Source: Xaviernesmea oryzae
GTDB taxonomy: Bacteria > Pseudomonadota > Alphaproteobacteria > Rhizobiales > Rhizobiaceae
Length of the DNA stretch: 64,000 bases
Direction: 5' to 3'
Assembly (NCBI RefSeq): GCF_900109605.1
Contig: NZ_FOAM01000008.1
Location: forward strand, 124,001 to 188,000
Shown here: positions 48,565-56,966 of the stretch, one piece after another
How the letters are laid out: every line of letters begins with the position of its first letter
Position numbering within the stretch: the stretch's first letter is position 1
The notes under the pieces: model-generated
What the model was told of the DNA's origin: nothing
Seen by the model: only the letters and a program-made list of their open reading frames with translations
The model's database searches: none
Made by a program: the position numbers and the translations under genes

Positions 48565-49869
48565 TTGGCCACCCGTTTCGACAGCCGCGCGCCCGATTTC
48601 GAAGCGCGCTTTTCCGCCTTTCTGACGACGAAGCGTGAAGTCTCCGAGGATGTCGACCAGACCGTTCGGGCCATCATCGAGGATGTTCGCCGCAGAGGCG
48701 ATGCAGCCCTGGCCGACTATACGCGCCGCTTCGACCGCCTCGATTTTGCCAGCGTGCCGATGCTCGTCACCGCTGAAGAGGTGGATGCGGCCATCGACAG
48801 CGTCGCGCCGGAGGTGCTTGGCGCGCTGAAGGTGGCGGCGGTGCGGATCGAGGCGCATCACAGCCGCCAGCGGCCGAAGGACGATATTTACGAGGACGCC
48901 ATGGGCGTCGGCCTCGGCTCGCGCTGGACGGCGATCGAGGCCGTTGGCCTCTATGTGCCCGGCGGCACGGCGAGCTACCCAAGCTCGGTGCTGATGAACG
49001 CCATTCCTGCCCGGGTGGCCGGTGTGGAGCGTCTGGTCATGGTGGTGCCGGCCAGTGAGGGCAAGCTGAACCCGGCAGTTCTGGCCGCCGCGCGGCTGGC
49101 TGGCGTTACCGAGATCTACCGGATCGGCGGTGCCCAGGCCGTGGCGGCGCTGGCCTATGGCACGGAGACCATCGCGCCCGTTGCCAAGATCGTTGGCCCG
49201 GGCAATGCCTATGTCGCCGCCGCCAAGCGTCAGGTTTTCGGCACAGTCGGCATCGACATGATCGCCGGCCCCTCCGAAGTCCTCGTCATCGCCGATGGCG
49301 AGAACGATCCGGACTGGCTGGCGGCTGACCTCTTGGCCCAAGCCGAACATGATACCGGCGCGCAATCCATTTTGATGACCGATGATGCGGCGCTCGCCGA
49401 TGCGGTGGAGCAGTCGGTGGAGCGCCAGCTGAAGAGCTTGCCGCGTGGCGAGACGGCGGCGGCGAGTTGGCGCGATTTCGGTGCGATCGTCCTGCTCGAC
49501 AGTCTGCAGGATGCCCCGCCGCTCGCCAACCGGATTGCCGCCGAGCATCTGGAGCTGGCAATCGCCGATCCCGACTCCATGGTCGACAAGATCCGCAATG
49601 CCGGCGCCATCTTCCTCGGCCGCCACACGCCTGAGGTGATCGGCGATTATGTCGGCGGCTCCAACCATGTGCTGCCGACAGCCCGCTCCGCCCGTTTCTC
49701 GTCCGGCCTGGGCACGCTCGATTTCATGAAGCGCACTTCCCTCCTGCGGCTGACGCCCGACACCCTGCGCGATCTCGGGCCGGCGGCCATCGCGCTGGCG
49801 CGGGCCGAGGGCCTGGAGGCACATGCGCGCTCCGTTGCCATCCGTCTCAATCTCGGGGAGGCGGGATGA
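48565..49869 (+). CDS. hisD: Histidinol dehydrogenase
   Basis: A 434-residue zinc enzyme that oxidises L-histidinol to L-histidine in two NAD-dependent steps. [51 protein letters not shown] and LLAQAEHD with the zinc/catalytic residues are all present. The start is TTG with AAGGA ten bases upstream; no ATG gives the right N-terminus. It overlaps the UPF0262 gene by 4 bases. Confidence 0.96.
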   Translation: MATRFDSRAPDFEARFSAFLTTKREVSEDVDQTVRAIIEDVRRRGDAALADYTRRFDRLDFASVPMLVTAEEVDAAIDSVAPEVLGALKVAAVRIEAHHSRQRPKDDIYEDAMGVGLGSRWTAIEAVGLYVPGGTASYPSSVLMNAIPARVAGVERLVMVVPASEGKLNPAVLAAARLAGVTEIYRIGGAQAVAALAYGTETIAPVAKIVGPGNAYVAAAKRQVFGTVGIDMIAGPSEVLVIADGENDPDWLAADLLAQAEHDTGAQSILMTDDAALADAVEQSVERQLKSLPRGETAAASWRDFGAIVLLDSLQDAPPLANRIAAEHLELAIADPDSMVDKIRNAGAIFLGRHTPEVIGDYVGGSNHVLPTARSARFSSGLGTLDFMKRTSLLRLTPDTLRDLGPAAIALARAEGLEAHARSVAIRLNLGEAG

Positions 49870-50357
49870 CGTCAGCCCCCACCTCAGAGCAGGCGCGACA
49901 GCGGCTTTGCGATGTCGCGCTCGATGAGACGATCGGCCGGTCGACGCCCGATGTCGAGCATGAGCGCGCGGTGGCGATCTTCGATCTTCTCGAGGAAAAC
50001 AGTTTCGCGCCGATCGGGCACGAGAGCGGGCCATACCGGCTGAAGCTGTCGCTGCGTGACAGCAAGCTGATCTTCTCGATTTCCACCGAGGACGGCGCGG
50101 ATGTGGCGACGCATATTCTCTCGCTGACGCCGTTTCGCCGGATCGTGAAAGATTATTTCCTGATCTGCGAAAGCTACTACCAGGCAATCCGCAGTGCCAC
50201 GCCCAGCCAGATCGAGGCGATCGACATGGGCCGGCGGGGCATACACAATGAGGGCTCGCAGACGCTGAAGGACCGACTGAACGGCAAGATCGAGGTGGAT
50301 TTCGATACAGCGCGGCGGCTCTTCACGCTCGTCTGCGTGCTCTACTGGAAGGGCTGA
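49866..50357 (+). CDS. UPF0262 family protein
   Basis: A 163-residue protein typical of alphaproteobacteria, with [30 protein letters not shown] at the N-terminus and [17 protein letters not shown] near residue 120. Function unknown. The ATG overlaps the hisD stop (ATGA), and the phosphatase gene follows after 5 bases, so the three are one transcript. Confidence 0.88.
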   Translation: MTSAPTSEQARQRLCDVALDETIGRSTPDVEHERAVAIFDLLEENSFAPIGHESGPYRLKLSLRDSKLIFSISTEDGADVATHILSLTPFRRIVKDYFLICESYYQAIRSATPSQIEAIDMGRRGIHNEGSQTLKDRLNGKIEVDFDTARRLFTLVCVLYWKG

Positions 50358-50362
50358 GCGCC

Positions 50363-50884
50363 ATGGGCGCGGCGGCTTCCGCCGGCTCGGTGCCCGGCGC
50401 GTCGAAGGCCGCCGAGGCGCCTGGGCAGGCTGCGCAGGGCAAGGTTGCGCCTGCCTCCATCCTGTTCATGTGCGGGATGAACTCCATCCGCTCACCGATC
50501 GCCGAGGCGCTGGCCCGCGCCATGCTGCCCGGCAGCGTCTATGTGGCTTCTGCCGGCGTGCGCAAAGGCGAGCGCGATCCCTTCGTCGATGTGGTGATGG
50601 AGGAAATGGGGCTGACGCTCGGCCGCCACCAGCCCCACACGCTGGAGGATCTGGAGGATGATTATTTCGATCTGATCGTGACGCTGGCACCCGAAGCCCA
50701 TCACGCAGCGCTGGAACTCACCCGCTCCATGGCCGTGGACGTCACCTATTGGCCAACGCTCGATCCAACGGTGGCCACCGGCACGCGCGAGCAGATCCTC
50801 GACGCCTATCGCGCTGTCAGGGATCATCTCGCCCTTTTGATCGACAAGCGTCTGGCCAATGGCCGGATGCCGACAGGCAATTAA
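50363..50884 (+). CDS. Low-molecular-weight protein-tyrosine-phosphatase-like protein
   Basis: A 173-residue protein with the CX5R active site CGMNSIRS (Cys37, Arg43) after strand ILFM. The general acid Asp is probably in WPTLDPT near residue 135. The N-terminal 30 residues are alanine-rich and not part of the fold. It may dephosphorylate phosphotyrosine proteins; arsenate reductases share the fold but this lacks their extra cysteines. Conserved position before infA in Rhizobiales. Confidence 0.85.
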   Translation: MGAAASAGSVPGASKAAEAPGQAAQGKVAPASILFMCGMNSIRSPIAEALARAMLPGSVYVASAGVRKGERDPFVDVVMEEMGLTLGRHQPHTLEDLEDDYFDLIVTLAPEAHHAALELTRSMAVDVTYWPTLDPTVATGTREQILDAYRAVRDHLALLIDKRLANGRMPTGN

Positions 50885-51173
50885 ACGGCGGCGCTTGATT
50901 GGGGCCGCTCTTGCGTCCATATAGAGCCGGTGTTTCGAGAAGCTCCCGGCTCGAACACGCCGACCCGCACCAGGCGCCGGCTTTCGATCCACGGGAGCGT
51001 CTATCCCCCGCTGCCCACGCCCGCGCAAGAAGCCTTTCTCCGCGACGCGCGACAAAAATGGCAAAACCATCGTGCCGCTGTTCACAAACGGCCGATGATT
51101 GTGTAGTTTCCGGCAAATTTTTAAGAGGGAGCCCGCAAGGCGCCCCGTTACCGATTGGAAAGATCACCCGTCA

Positions 51174-51392
51174 ATGGCGAAAGAAGAAGTCCTCGAATTT
51201 CCTGGTGTCGTCACCGAACTCCTGCCGAACGCGACATTCCGGGTAAAGCTCGAGAACGAGCACGAGATCATTGCCCACACGGCCGGCCGCATGCGCAAGA
51301 ACCGCATCCGCGTTCTGGCAGGCGATAAGGTGCTCGTGGAAATGACCCCCTACGACCTGACCAAGGGCCGCATCACCTACCGCTTCAAGTAA
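51174..51392 (+). CDS. infA: Translation initiation factor IF-1
   Basis: A 72-residue OB-fold protein, exactly the normal IF-1 length, beginning [13 protein letters not shown] and ending ITYRFK. It binds the ribosomal A site during initiation. The ATG at 51174 gives the canonical N-terminus. A 289-base gap separates it from the phosphatase gene, so it probably has its own promoter. Confidence 0.97.
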   Translation: MAKEEVLEFPGVVTELLPNATFRVKLENEHEIIAHTAGRMRKNRIRVLAGDKVLVEMTPYDLTKGRITYRFK

Positions 51393-51416
51393 GCCGCAAA
51401 GGCCTCAGGCCCGGAG

Positions 51417-51464
51417 CCCATCCTCATCGCAAAGCGCCTGCAACGGCCTTGCGATGAGGATGGG
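51417..51464. terminator. Perfect 16-bp inverted repeat after infA
   Basis: CCCATCCTCATCGCAA (51417) pairs perfectly with TTGCGATGAGGATGGG (51449), loop 16 bases. No T-run follows on either strand. It may end or protect the infA mRNA. Confidence 0.6.
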
Positions 51465-51711
51465 CGTCGAGCCGGGACTAGACCCGAGGCGTGTCGTTCG
51501 GCCGCTCAGGGCCATAATTGGCACGGCTGATCTGTGCACGTGAGCACGGATCAAGATTGCTTCATGCTGCAGGGCGCGTTGCGGTCTGCTTCCCTGTGCT
51601 CCATTTTGGATTGCGCAGTCGTTGTCGTCAATCTGCTGTGCAGTTTGCGCGACATGCTTGAGCCGCGCTTTCGCGGCTGTCCTCTGTTCCTTCTGGCGAG
51701 GCCGCTTCATC

Positions 51712-52341
51712 ATGCCCAAGACATCCCCGCCGCAAACGCTCATCCTCGCCTCCGGCTCGCCGCGGCGGGTCGAGCTTCTGGCCCAGGTCGGGTTGACGCC
51801 TGCGCGGCTGATGCCGATGGATCTGGACGAGACGCCGAAGCGTGCGGAACATCCGCGCTCCTTGGCCTGGCGGCTGTCGGGCGATAAGGCCCGCGCGGCG
51901 CTGAAGGCGCTGAAGGGCGATCCGGACGCCGCAGGCGCCTATGTATTGGCGGCCGATACAGTGGTCGCCGTTGGCCGGCGCATCCTGCCGAAGCCCGAGC
52001 GCGCCGCCGATGCCTCGGCGGCCTTGACCCTGCTGTCCGGCCGTGGCCACCGTGTCTATACCGGCATTTGCCTGGCGACCCCTGACGGCAGCCTGCGCCA
52101 GAAGATCGTCGAGACCAAACTGCGCTTCAAGCGGCTTTCGCCGCTGGATATCGAAAGCTATCTCGCATCAGGCGAATGGCGCGGCAAGGCTGGCGCCTAT
52201 GCCATCCAGGGCATTGCCGGCAGTTTCGTGGTGAAGCTCTCCGGCTCCTATACCAATGTCGTCGGCCTGCCCTTGACCGAAACGGTCAATCTCCTTCTGG
52301 GCGAGGGCTTCAAGGTTCACGACGCTTGGCTGGAAGGCTAA
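51712..52341 (+). CDS. maf: Maf-family nucleotide pyrophosphatase
   Basis: A 209-residue Maf/YhdE protein that hydrolyses canonical or modified nucleoside triphosphates. The signature is [16 protein letters not shown] at the N-terminus, with [11 protein letters not shown] near residue 82 and [11 protein letters not shown]-like [11 protein letters not shown] near residue 163. The ATG at 51712 matches the family start. It lies between infA and yacG, a conserved arrangement. Confidence 0.93.
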   Translation: MPKTSPPQTLILASGSPRRVELLAQVGLTPARLMPMDLDETPKRAEHPRSLAWRLSGDKARAALKALKGDPDAAGAYVLAADTVVAVGRRILPKPERAADASAALTLLSGRGHRVYTGICLATPDGSLRQKIVETKLRFKRLSPLDIESYLASGEWRGKAGAYAIQGIAGSFVVKLSGSYTNVVGLPLTETVNLLLGEGFKVHDAWLEG

Positions 52342-52637
52342 GCCGACCCTTATCATCCTTTGCTGTCTGCTTGCAGAGGCCGGTTCAAAAGCCGTCAACT
52401 GTACCTATATATGCGCCGGAACCCGTTCGAGGCCTTGCCAGCCGCTATCGGCGGCGCGTGTCGCATCTTCGGCTGCACACAGCATTGACCGAGGGGAAGA
52501 GCCGGCTTTCGGTTGGATGCAAGAAGCGTCTGGAGCATCGAGCCGAGCGTGACCGCGCGCAACACTCCGAAGGACCGCGATGCTCATAACCGCTTTGCCG
52601 ATCCGTCACGAGAACGATAGACTTCGAGGACTCCGAC

Positions 52638-52856
52638 ATGCCCACTGACCATCCCGCTTCACCCTCCGCCAAGGTTGAGCCCTTGCGCAAGACGCGTCCT
52701 TGTCCCGAATGCGGCCGCCCCTCGGAGCGCAGCCATTATCCCTTCTGCTCGGACCGCTGCCGCAATGTCGATCTCAATCGCTGGCTCTCCGGCTCCTATG
52801 CGATTCCCGCCGCAGAAGAGCCCGATCCTGATGCCGACGAGCGCGGCACTCTTTGA
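52638..52856 (+). CDS. yacG: DNA gyrase inhibitor YacG (zinc ribbon)
   Basis: A 72-residue protein with the four zinc ligands in CPECGRPS and [19 protein letters not shown]. YacG binds GyrB and inhibits gyrase. Normal length. It lies between maf and tRNA-Phe as in other Rhizobiaceae. Confidence 0.93.
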   Translation: MPTDHPASPSAKVEPLRKTRPCPECGRPSERSHYPFCSDRCRNVDLNRWLSGSYAIPAAEEPDPDADERGTL

Positions 52857-53046
52857 AGTCTTTGTGAGGATACCTGTGAAATCAGTCGCTTAGTGCGTTT
52901 TTTCACGAAAATGTCGCCGAAATTCGAATTTCCGGCTTTTGCCGCTTGCCACCGCGAAACAGGATGTTATAACCCCGCTCGCTCCCGGGGCGCACCAAAG
53001 CCCCGCGGTTCGGACCTCACGGTCCACCGGCCGCATGTCGGCAGAT

Positions 53047-53122
53047 GCCCGGATAGCTCAGTTGGTAGAGCAGCGGATTGAAAATCCGCGTGTCGGTGGT
53101 TCAAATCCGCCTCCGGGCACCA
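53047..53122 (+). tRNA. tRNA-Phe (anticodon GAA)
   Basis: Acceptor GCCCGGA pairs with TCCGGGC, the anticodon stem is GGATT/AATCC with loop TTGAAAA (GAA), the D arm is AGCTCAGTTGGTAGAGC and the T arm contains GGTTCAAATCC. CCA is encoded. Confidence 0.97.
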
Positions 53123-53609
53123 TTATAAGCCTATTTCCCGATTTCTGCCCACAATCGCGAAATTCAGAACAGGTCCATGCGCCCAAAGTGCGTCGTTTTG
53201 GATGGGCTCGCCCCCGACGCTTTTTGCCTTGCCAAGACGATAAATATGGCTGGCCGAAGCGGCCGCGATCGACGCCACAAACGTGCAAGCGAGTCTCCGT
53301 CAAATCGAATGGCCTGCCTTCGGATGGTTTGGGCGTCGGTATTAGGCCTGTCCGCGCGCAGAGATAGGTTAAACACGCCTTGTCATGCTTTGCAGCATAC
53401 TAACCCCTCAAGCGTGTACATCGCTCATCACATCAGGGTAAATTACTGAAATCCCTTATATTGCACTGCAACTTCATGGGGTCTGTGATTTATCGAAAAT
53501 CAATAATCTCTCGCGAAAACTCGTGATGATGTTGGCGGGCATGAGGCTCGGCCAGTGAGGGTGCCTGTGCGATATGACGATCGCGTGCGCGCTGGTGGGA
53601 CCCGTTGCA
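53123..53609. other. Intergenic stretch between tRNA-Phe and the chemotaxis gene
   Basis: No gene seen with a family match. The right part (53,400-53,520) is AT-rich and should hold the promoter of the chemotaxis gene, but I could not define boxes. No copy of the tRNA 3' end was noticed, so there is no sign of an integrated element. Confidence 0.45.
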
Positions 53610-55514
53610 ATGACGATTGCCAACCTGTCGATCTTCAAGAAAATCAGCCTGCTGCTGGCCCTTATGGGGATGTCCGCCGTCATGATCGCGGCCACGGGCG
53701 GGCAGGGCCTGTTCTCGCTTGCATCGGCGCTTCAGAACACAGGCGCGCGTGAGGAAGTAGCCCGCGAGGCCATGGATCTGCGGGTCGATATCATCGCCAT
53801 CAGCCGCATGACCTATCAGCTGGCGCTCGCGCCGGAAAAGGCTGGCGATTTCGCGGCGGAGACGGAAAAGCGGGCCGGCGAGATGCTGGCGCGCCTGCCT
53901 AAGATCGCGTCCACCGCAGATGCCAACGAGCAGCGCCTGCTGCAGACCATAGAGCAGGCGCTGGACCGCTACTTCGGCCAGATCCGCCAGATGGTGAAGG
54001 CGGCGGGCACGGCGGCCGGCCAGGAGCCCGCTGCCATGAAAGCCGAGTTGGCGAAGGCGCTCGATGCACAGAAGGCGGTGACGGCGGCGGTGAAGGATTA
54101 TTCGGCTTCCTCCAGCCAGAGCCTTGCGGCGGCGCGTGCGGCGGCCATTGCGCAATCCAGCGACACCATCCTCGTCCTGCTGGGCGCCACGGCTGTCTGC
54201 ATCGCGGTCGGCGCGGCCTTGAGCTTCCGCCTGGCGCGCAAGGATATCGTTGGGCCGATCCGCATGATGACGGCTGTGATGGCCGAGATGGCGGCGGGCC
54301 GTCCTCCGGCCGATATTCCGGCCACCGACCGTCGCGACGAAATCGGCGAGATGGCCCGCGCGTTGGAAGTCTTCCGTGCAAACGAGGCGCAGATGCGCAG
54401 TATGGAACGCCAGGAGGCCGCCCTCCATGCGCAAAGCAGGGATCTTCAGGTTTCGATCAGCGCGATCGTCAGTGCAGCGGCCGGCGGCGATTTCTCCCAG
54501 AGGATTTCCAAATCCTATGAGGATGCCGATTTGCAACGCTTTGCCACGGGCATCAACGAGCTGGTCGCAAGCGTCGACCAGGGGATCACCGAGGTCCGCC
54601 GCGTGGTGGCGGCGCTGGCCGATGCCGACCTGACGCAGCAGATGAATGGCCGCTTTCAGGGGGCCTTCGGCGAGTTGCAGCACAATGTCAACGCGACCAT
54701 GCAGATCCTCAGCGCTACCATGCGCGGCATCCAGGAGGCCGGGCGGACCATTACCGACAATTCCAGTGAACTTTCCTCGGCCGCCGGCCAGCTTGCCCAT
54801 CGCACGGAGCAGCAGGCCGCCTCGCTGGAGGAAACCGCTGCCGCGCTGGAGGAAATCACCACCACGGTCAAGGCCTCGACCGATCGCGCACAGGAAGCCT
54901 CGCATCTGGTTGCGGAAACCAAGGCCAGTGCCCAACGCTCCGGCGCGATCGTCCAGAGCGCTATCGACGCCATGGCCCGCATCGAAAATTCGTCGCAGAA
55001 GATCAGCCAGATCATTTCGGTCATCGATGAGATCGCCTTCCAGACCAATCTCCTGGCGCTGAATGCCGGCGTCGAAGCCGCCCGCGCGGGCGAGGCGGGC
55101 CGAGGCTTTGCCGTGGTGGCGCAGGAGGTGCGCGAGCTTGCCCAGCGCTCCGCCCAGGCCGCCAAGGAAATCAAGACGCTGATCAGCAGCTCGGCCGGTG
55201 AGGTCAAGGGCGGCGTCTCGCTCGTCGCTTCCACCGGAGAGGCGCTGCGGGAGATCGATGGCCTCGTCAATCGGGTCAACGAGCATGTGACGATGTTTGC
55301 CCGCGCTGCGCAGGAACAGGCATCAGCGCTGAGCGAGATCAACAGTTCGGTCAACCATATGGACCAGATGACACAGCAGAACGCCGCCATGGTCGAGGAG
55401 ACCACGGCCTCCAGCGAGGTGCTGGCGAGCGAAGCGCGGCGCCTGCAGGCGGAACTAACCCGCTTCCGGCTGGAGGCGGGACGGACGGCCTCGACCCAGC
55501 GCGCGGCCGCCTGA
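53610..55514 (+). CDS. Methyl-accepting chemotaxis protein
   Basis: A 634-residue receptor. TM1 is about residues 12-32 (ISLLLALMGMSAVMIAATGG), the periplasmic helical sensor runs to about 180, TM2 is VLLGATAVCIAVGAALSF, and a HAMP domain with DIVGPIRMMTAVMAEMAAG follows, then a second HAMP-like region. The signalling hairpin is conserved: IDEIAFQTNLLALNAGVEAARAGEAGRGF. No C-terminal NWETF-like CheR tether is present. Start ATG at 53610 is preferred over 53574. The ligand is unknown. Confidence 0.92.
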   Translation: MTIANLSIFKKISLLLALMGMSAVMIAATGGQGLFSLASALQNTGAREEVAREAMDLRVDIIAISRMTYQLALAPEKAGDFAAETEKRAGEMLARLPKIASTADANEQRLLQTIEQALDRYFGQIRQMVKAAGTAAGQEPAAMKAELAKALDAQKAVTAAVKDYSASSSQSLAAARAAAIAQSSDTILVLLGATAVCIAVGAALSFRLARKDIVGPIRMMTAVMAEMAAGRPPADIPATDRRDEIGEMARALEVFRANEAQMRSMERQEAALHAQSRDLQVSISAIVSAAAGGDFSQRISKSYEDADLQRFATGINELVASVDQGITEVRRVVAALADADLTQQMNGRFQGAFGELQHNVNATMQILSATMRGIQEAGRTITDNSSELSSAAGQLAHRTEQQAASLEETAAALEEITTTVKASTDRAQEASHLVAETKASAQRSGAIVQSAIDAMARIENSSQKISQIISVIDEIAFQTNLLALNAGVEAARAGEAGRGFAVVAQEVRELAQRSAQAAKEIKTLISSSAGEVKGGVSLVASTGEALREIDGLVNRVNEHVTMFARAAQEQASALSEINSSVNHMDQMTQQNAAMVEETTASSEVLASEARRLQAELTRFRLEAGRTASTQRAAA

Positions 55515-55550
55515 ACTTTGTGCTGAACGGCTTCCAGCCGAAACATCTGC

Positions 55551-55576
55551 AAAGCCGGCGGTCTGCGCCGGCTTTG
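55551..55576 (+). terminator. Hairpin terminator after the chemotaxis gene
   Basis: AAAGCCGGC pairs with GCCGGCTTT over a seven-base loop. The stem itself ends in TTT, and TG follows. Confidence 0.7.
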
Positions 55577-55724
55577 TCATGTCGAGGGCATCAGCACTGT
55601 TTTGCCAAGCTTACGCAAATGTAACGAGATGGACATGTTCCCGTAGGCTGCGAAGGCCTAGTCTTGGATCGTCATCAAGACCGAACCCGATACGGGCGCC
55701 GGTCAGACAGAAGGAAACAGGACC

Positions 55725-56054
55725 ATGTGGACCATGCGGAAGAACCTCCTCACCACCGGTCTGGTCGCCTTGACAATTGCGGGCACCACAATTGCCACCG
55801 CCTCCCAGGCTGAAGCACATAATAATTTCGGGCGCGGCCTCGCTGCAGGCATCGCCGGCACGCTGATCGGCGGCGCACTGGTCGCCAGCGCCAGCCACCC
55901 GGCCTATGCCGCTCCCGTCTATGCGGCGCCCACCTATCCAGCCTATGCCGTTCCGGCCTATGCGCCCGAGGTGGTGGTCAGCCAGCCCGTCTGCCGCGTC
56001 GTCTGGCACCAGGATGGCTGGGGCGATATGTACCGCACCCGCCAGTGCGATTGA
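55725..56054 (+). CDS. Small secreted protein with Ala/Pro/Tyr repeats
   Basis: A 109-residue protein. The signal peptide is residues 1-31 (LLTTGLVALTIAGTTIATASQAEA). A glycine-rich hydrophobic stretch follows (GRGLAAGIAGTLIGGALV), then an imperfect repeat of YAAP/YPAYAVPAYAP, and a C-terminal part with two cysteines (PVCRVVWHQDGWGDMYRTRQCD), which may form a disulphide. The architecture is common among small rhizobial cell-envelope proteins; function unknown. GAAGGAAACAGGA precedes the ATG. A hairpin terminator follows. Confidence 0.8.
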   Translation: MWTMRKNLLTTGLVALTIAGTTIATASQAEAHNNFGRGLAAGIAGTLIGGALVASASHPAYAAPVYAAPTYPAYAVPAYAPEVVVSQPVCRVVWHQDGWGDMYRTRQCD

Positions 56055-56105
56055 GGGCTCCTCAAGCCTGACGAAACATACACTGTCGAACGTCGAATAA
56101 GAGCA

Positions 56106-56146
56106 CGCGCCTCCTCTTCCGCCGGGAAGGGGAGGCGCGCTCACTT
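56106..56146 (+). terminator. Strong terminator after the small secreted protein gene
   Basis: CGCGCCTCC-TCTTCC pairs with GGAAGG-GGAGGCGCG (one T.G wobble) around GCCG, followed by CTCACTTTTT. It lies between convergent genes and may serve both. Confidence 0.8.
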
Positions 56147-56216
56147 TTTGCTATCTTCACTCGGCCGGTGTCCGGTGCCCGACGCCGGGCATGTGTGCGC
56201 GCTTTGTGCTTGTTCT

Positions 56217-56777
56217 TCAGCGCGTAGATAGAGGCGGGGGAGGCGGTGGCGTGGTGGCGCCTGCTCCGAGCGAGCGCTGCACCATCACCGAATCCGACCA
56301 GCGGCCATGGCGAAAGGCGACAGCTGGCAGATGGCCGACGCGCTGGAAGCCGAAGGACGCGTGCAGGCCAAGCGAGGCCGCATTGTCGGCATCGATATAG
56401 CCGATCATCTGGCGAAACCCCGCCGCCGCGCAGGCATCGATCAGCCCGCGCATCAGAAGCCGGCCGATACCCTGGCCGAGATGCTGATGGTGCACATAGA
56501 TCGAATGCTTGACCGTATAGCGATAGGCCGGGCGCTTGCGAAACAGCACCACATAGGCATAGCCGACCACCTCGCCGCCGCGCGTGGCCACCAGATGGGG
56601 CAGGCGCCGGTTCTTGAGGTTCTTGCGCCGGTCGCGCAGGTCGTCGGGCTCGGGCGTGTCGCCTTCGTCCACGCCCGCTTCGACCCCCTGGCGGATGTGG
56701 CGGCGATAGATCGCCAGCATGGCCTCGACATCGCCGTCCTTCGACGGACGGATGACGACCTCCAAGTCCTTGTTCAT
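56217..56777 (-). CDS. GNAT-family N-acetyltransferase
   Basis: A 186-residue acetyltransferase. Strand 1 is VVIRPSKDGDVEAMLAIYRRHI, and the acetyl-CoA loop is QHLGQGIGRLLM (Q-x-x-G-x-G) near residue 103. IDADNAASLGLHASFGF is the closing motif, as in phosphinothricin/methionine sulfoximine acetyltransferases (Pat/YncA group). The start is ATG at 56777. The C-terminus has a proline run. Acceptor unknown. It lies downstream of the decarboxylase gene on the same strand, so acetylation of a polyamine or amino acid is possible but unproven. Confidence 0.82.
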   Translation of the reverse strand: MNKDLEVVIRPSKDGDVEAMLAIYRRHIRQGVEAGVDEGDTPEPDDLRDRRKNLKNRRLPHLVATRGGEVVGYAYVVLFRKRPAYRYTVKHSIYVHHQHLGQGIGRLLMRGLIDACAAAGFRQMIGYIDADNAASLGLHASFGFQRVGHLPAVAFRHGRWSDSVMVQRSLGAGATTPPPPPPLSTR

Positions 56778-56966
56778 GTGCAAACCTGTGTCGGGCCCTG
56801 CTGGGAACCCTGTTGGCCCAGCCTGGCATCATCGCCTGTCTTGTCGGCTCAATGGCCGGCGCACATCCATCGAAAGGCTACGCCGGCCGAATCGCGCTTC
56901 ATTCTTAGGAGGGATGCTGCGCCGGCGAAAGAGCGCGCCGAACGCGGGCACTCTGCCGGCGCAACA

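Noticed and set aside
53177-53449. Forward frame of 90 codons after tRNA-Phe, examined as a possible integrated-element remnant
   Set aside because: No integrase, no repeat of the tRNA 3' end and no protein family seen.
53490-55286. Reverse open frame of 598 codons opposite the chemotaxis receptor
   Set aside because: Shadow of the strongly conserved chemoreceptor signalling domain.
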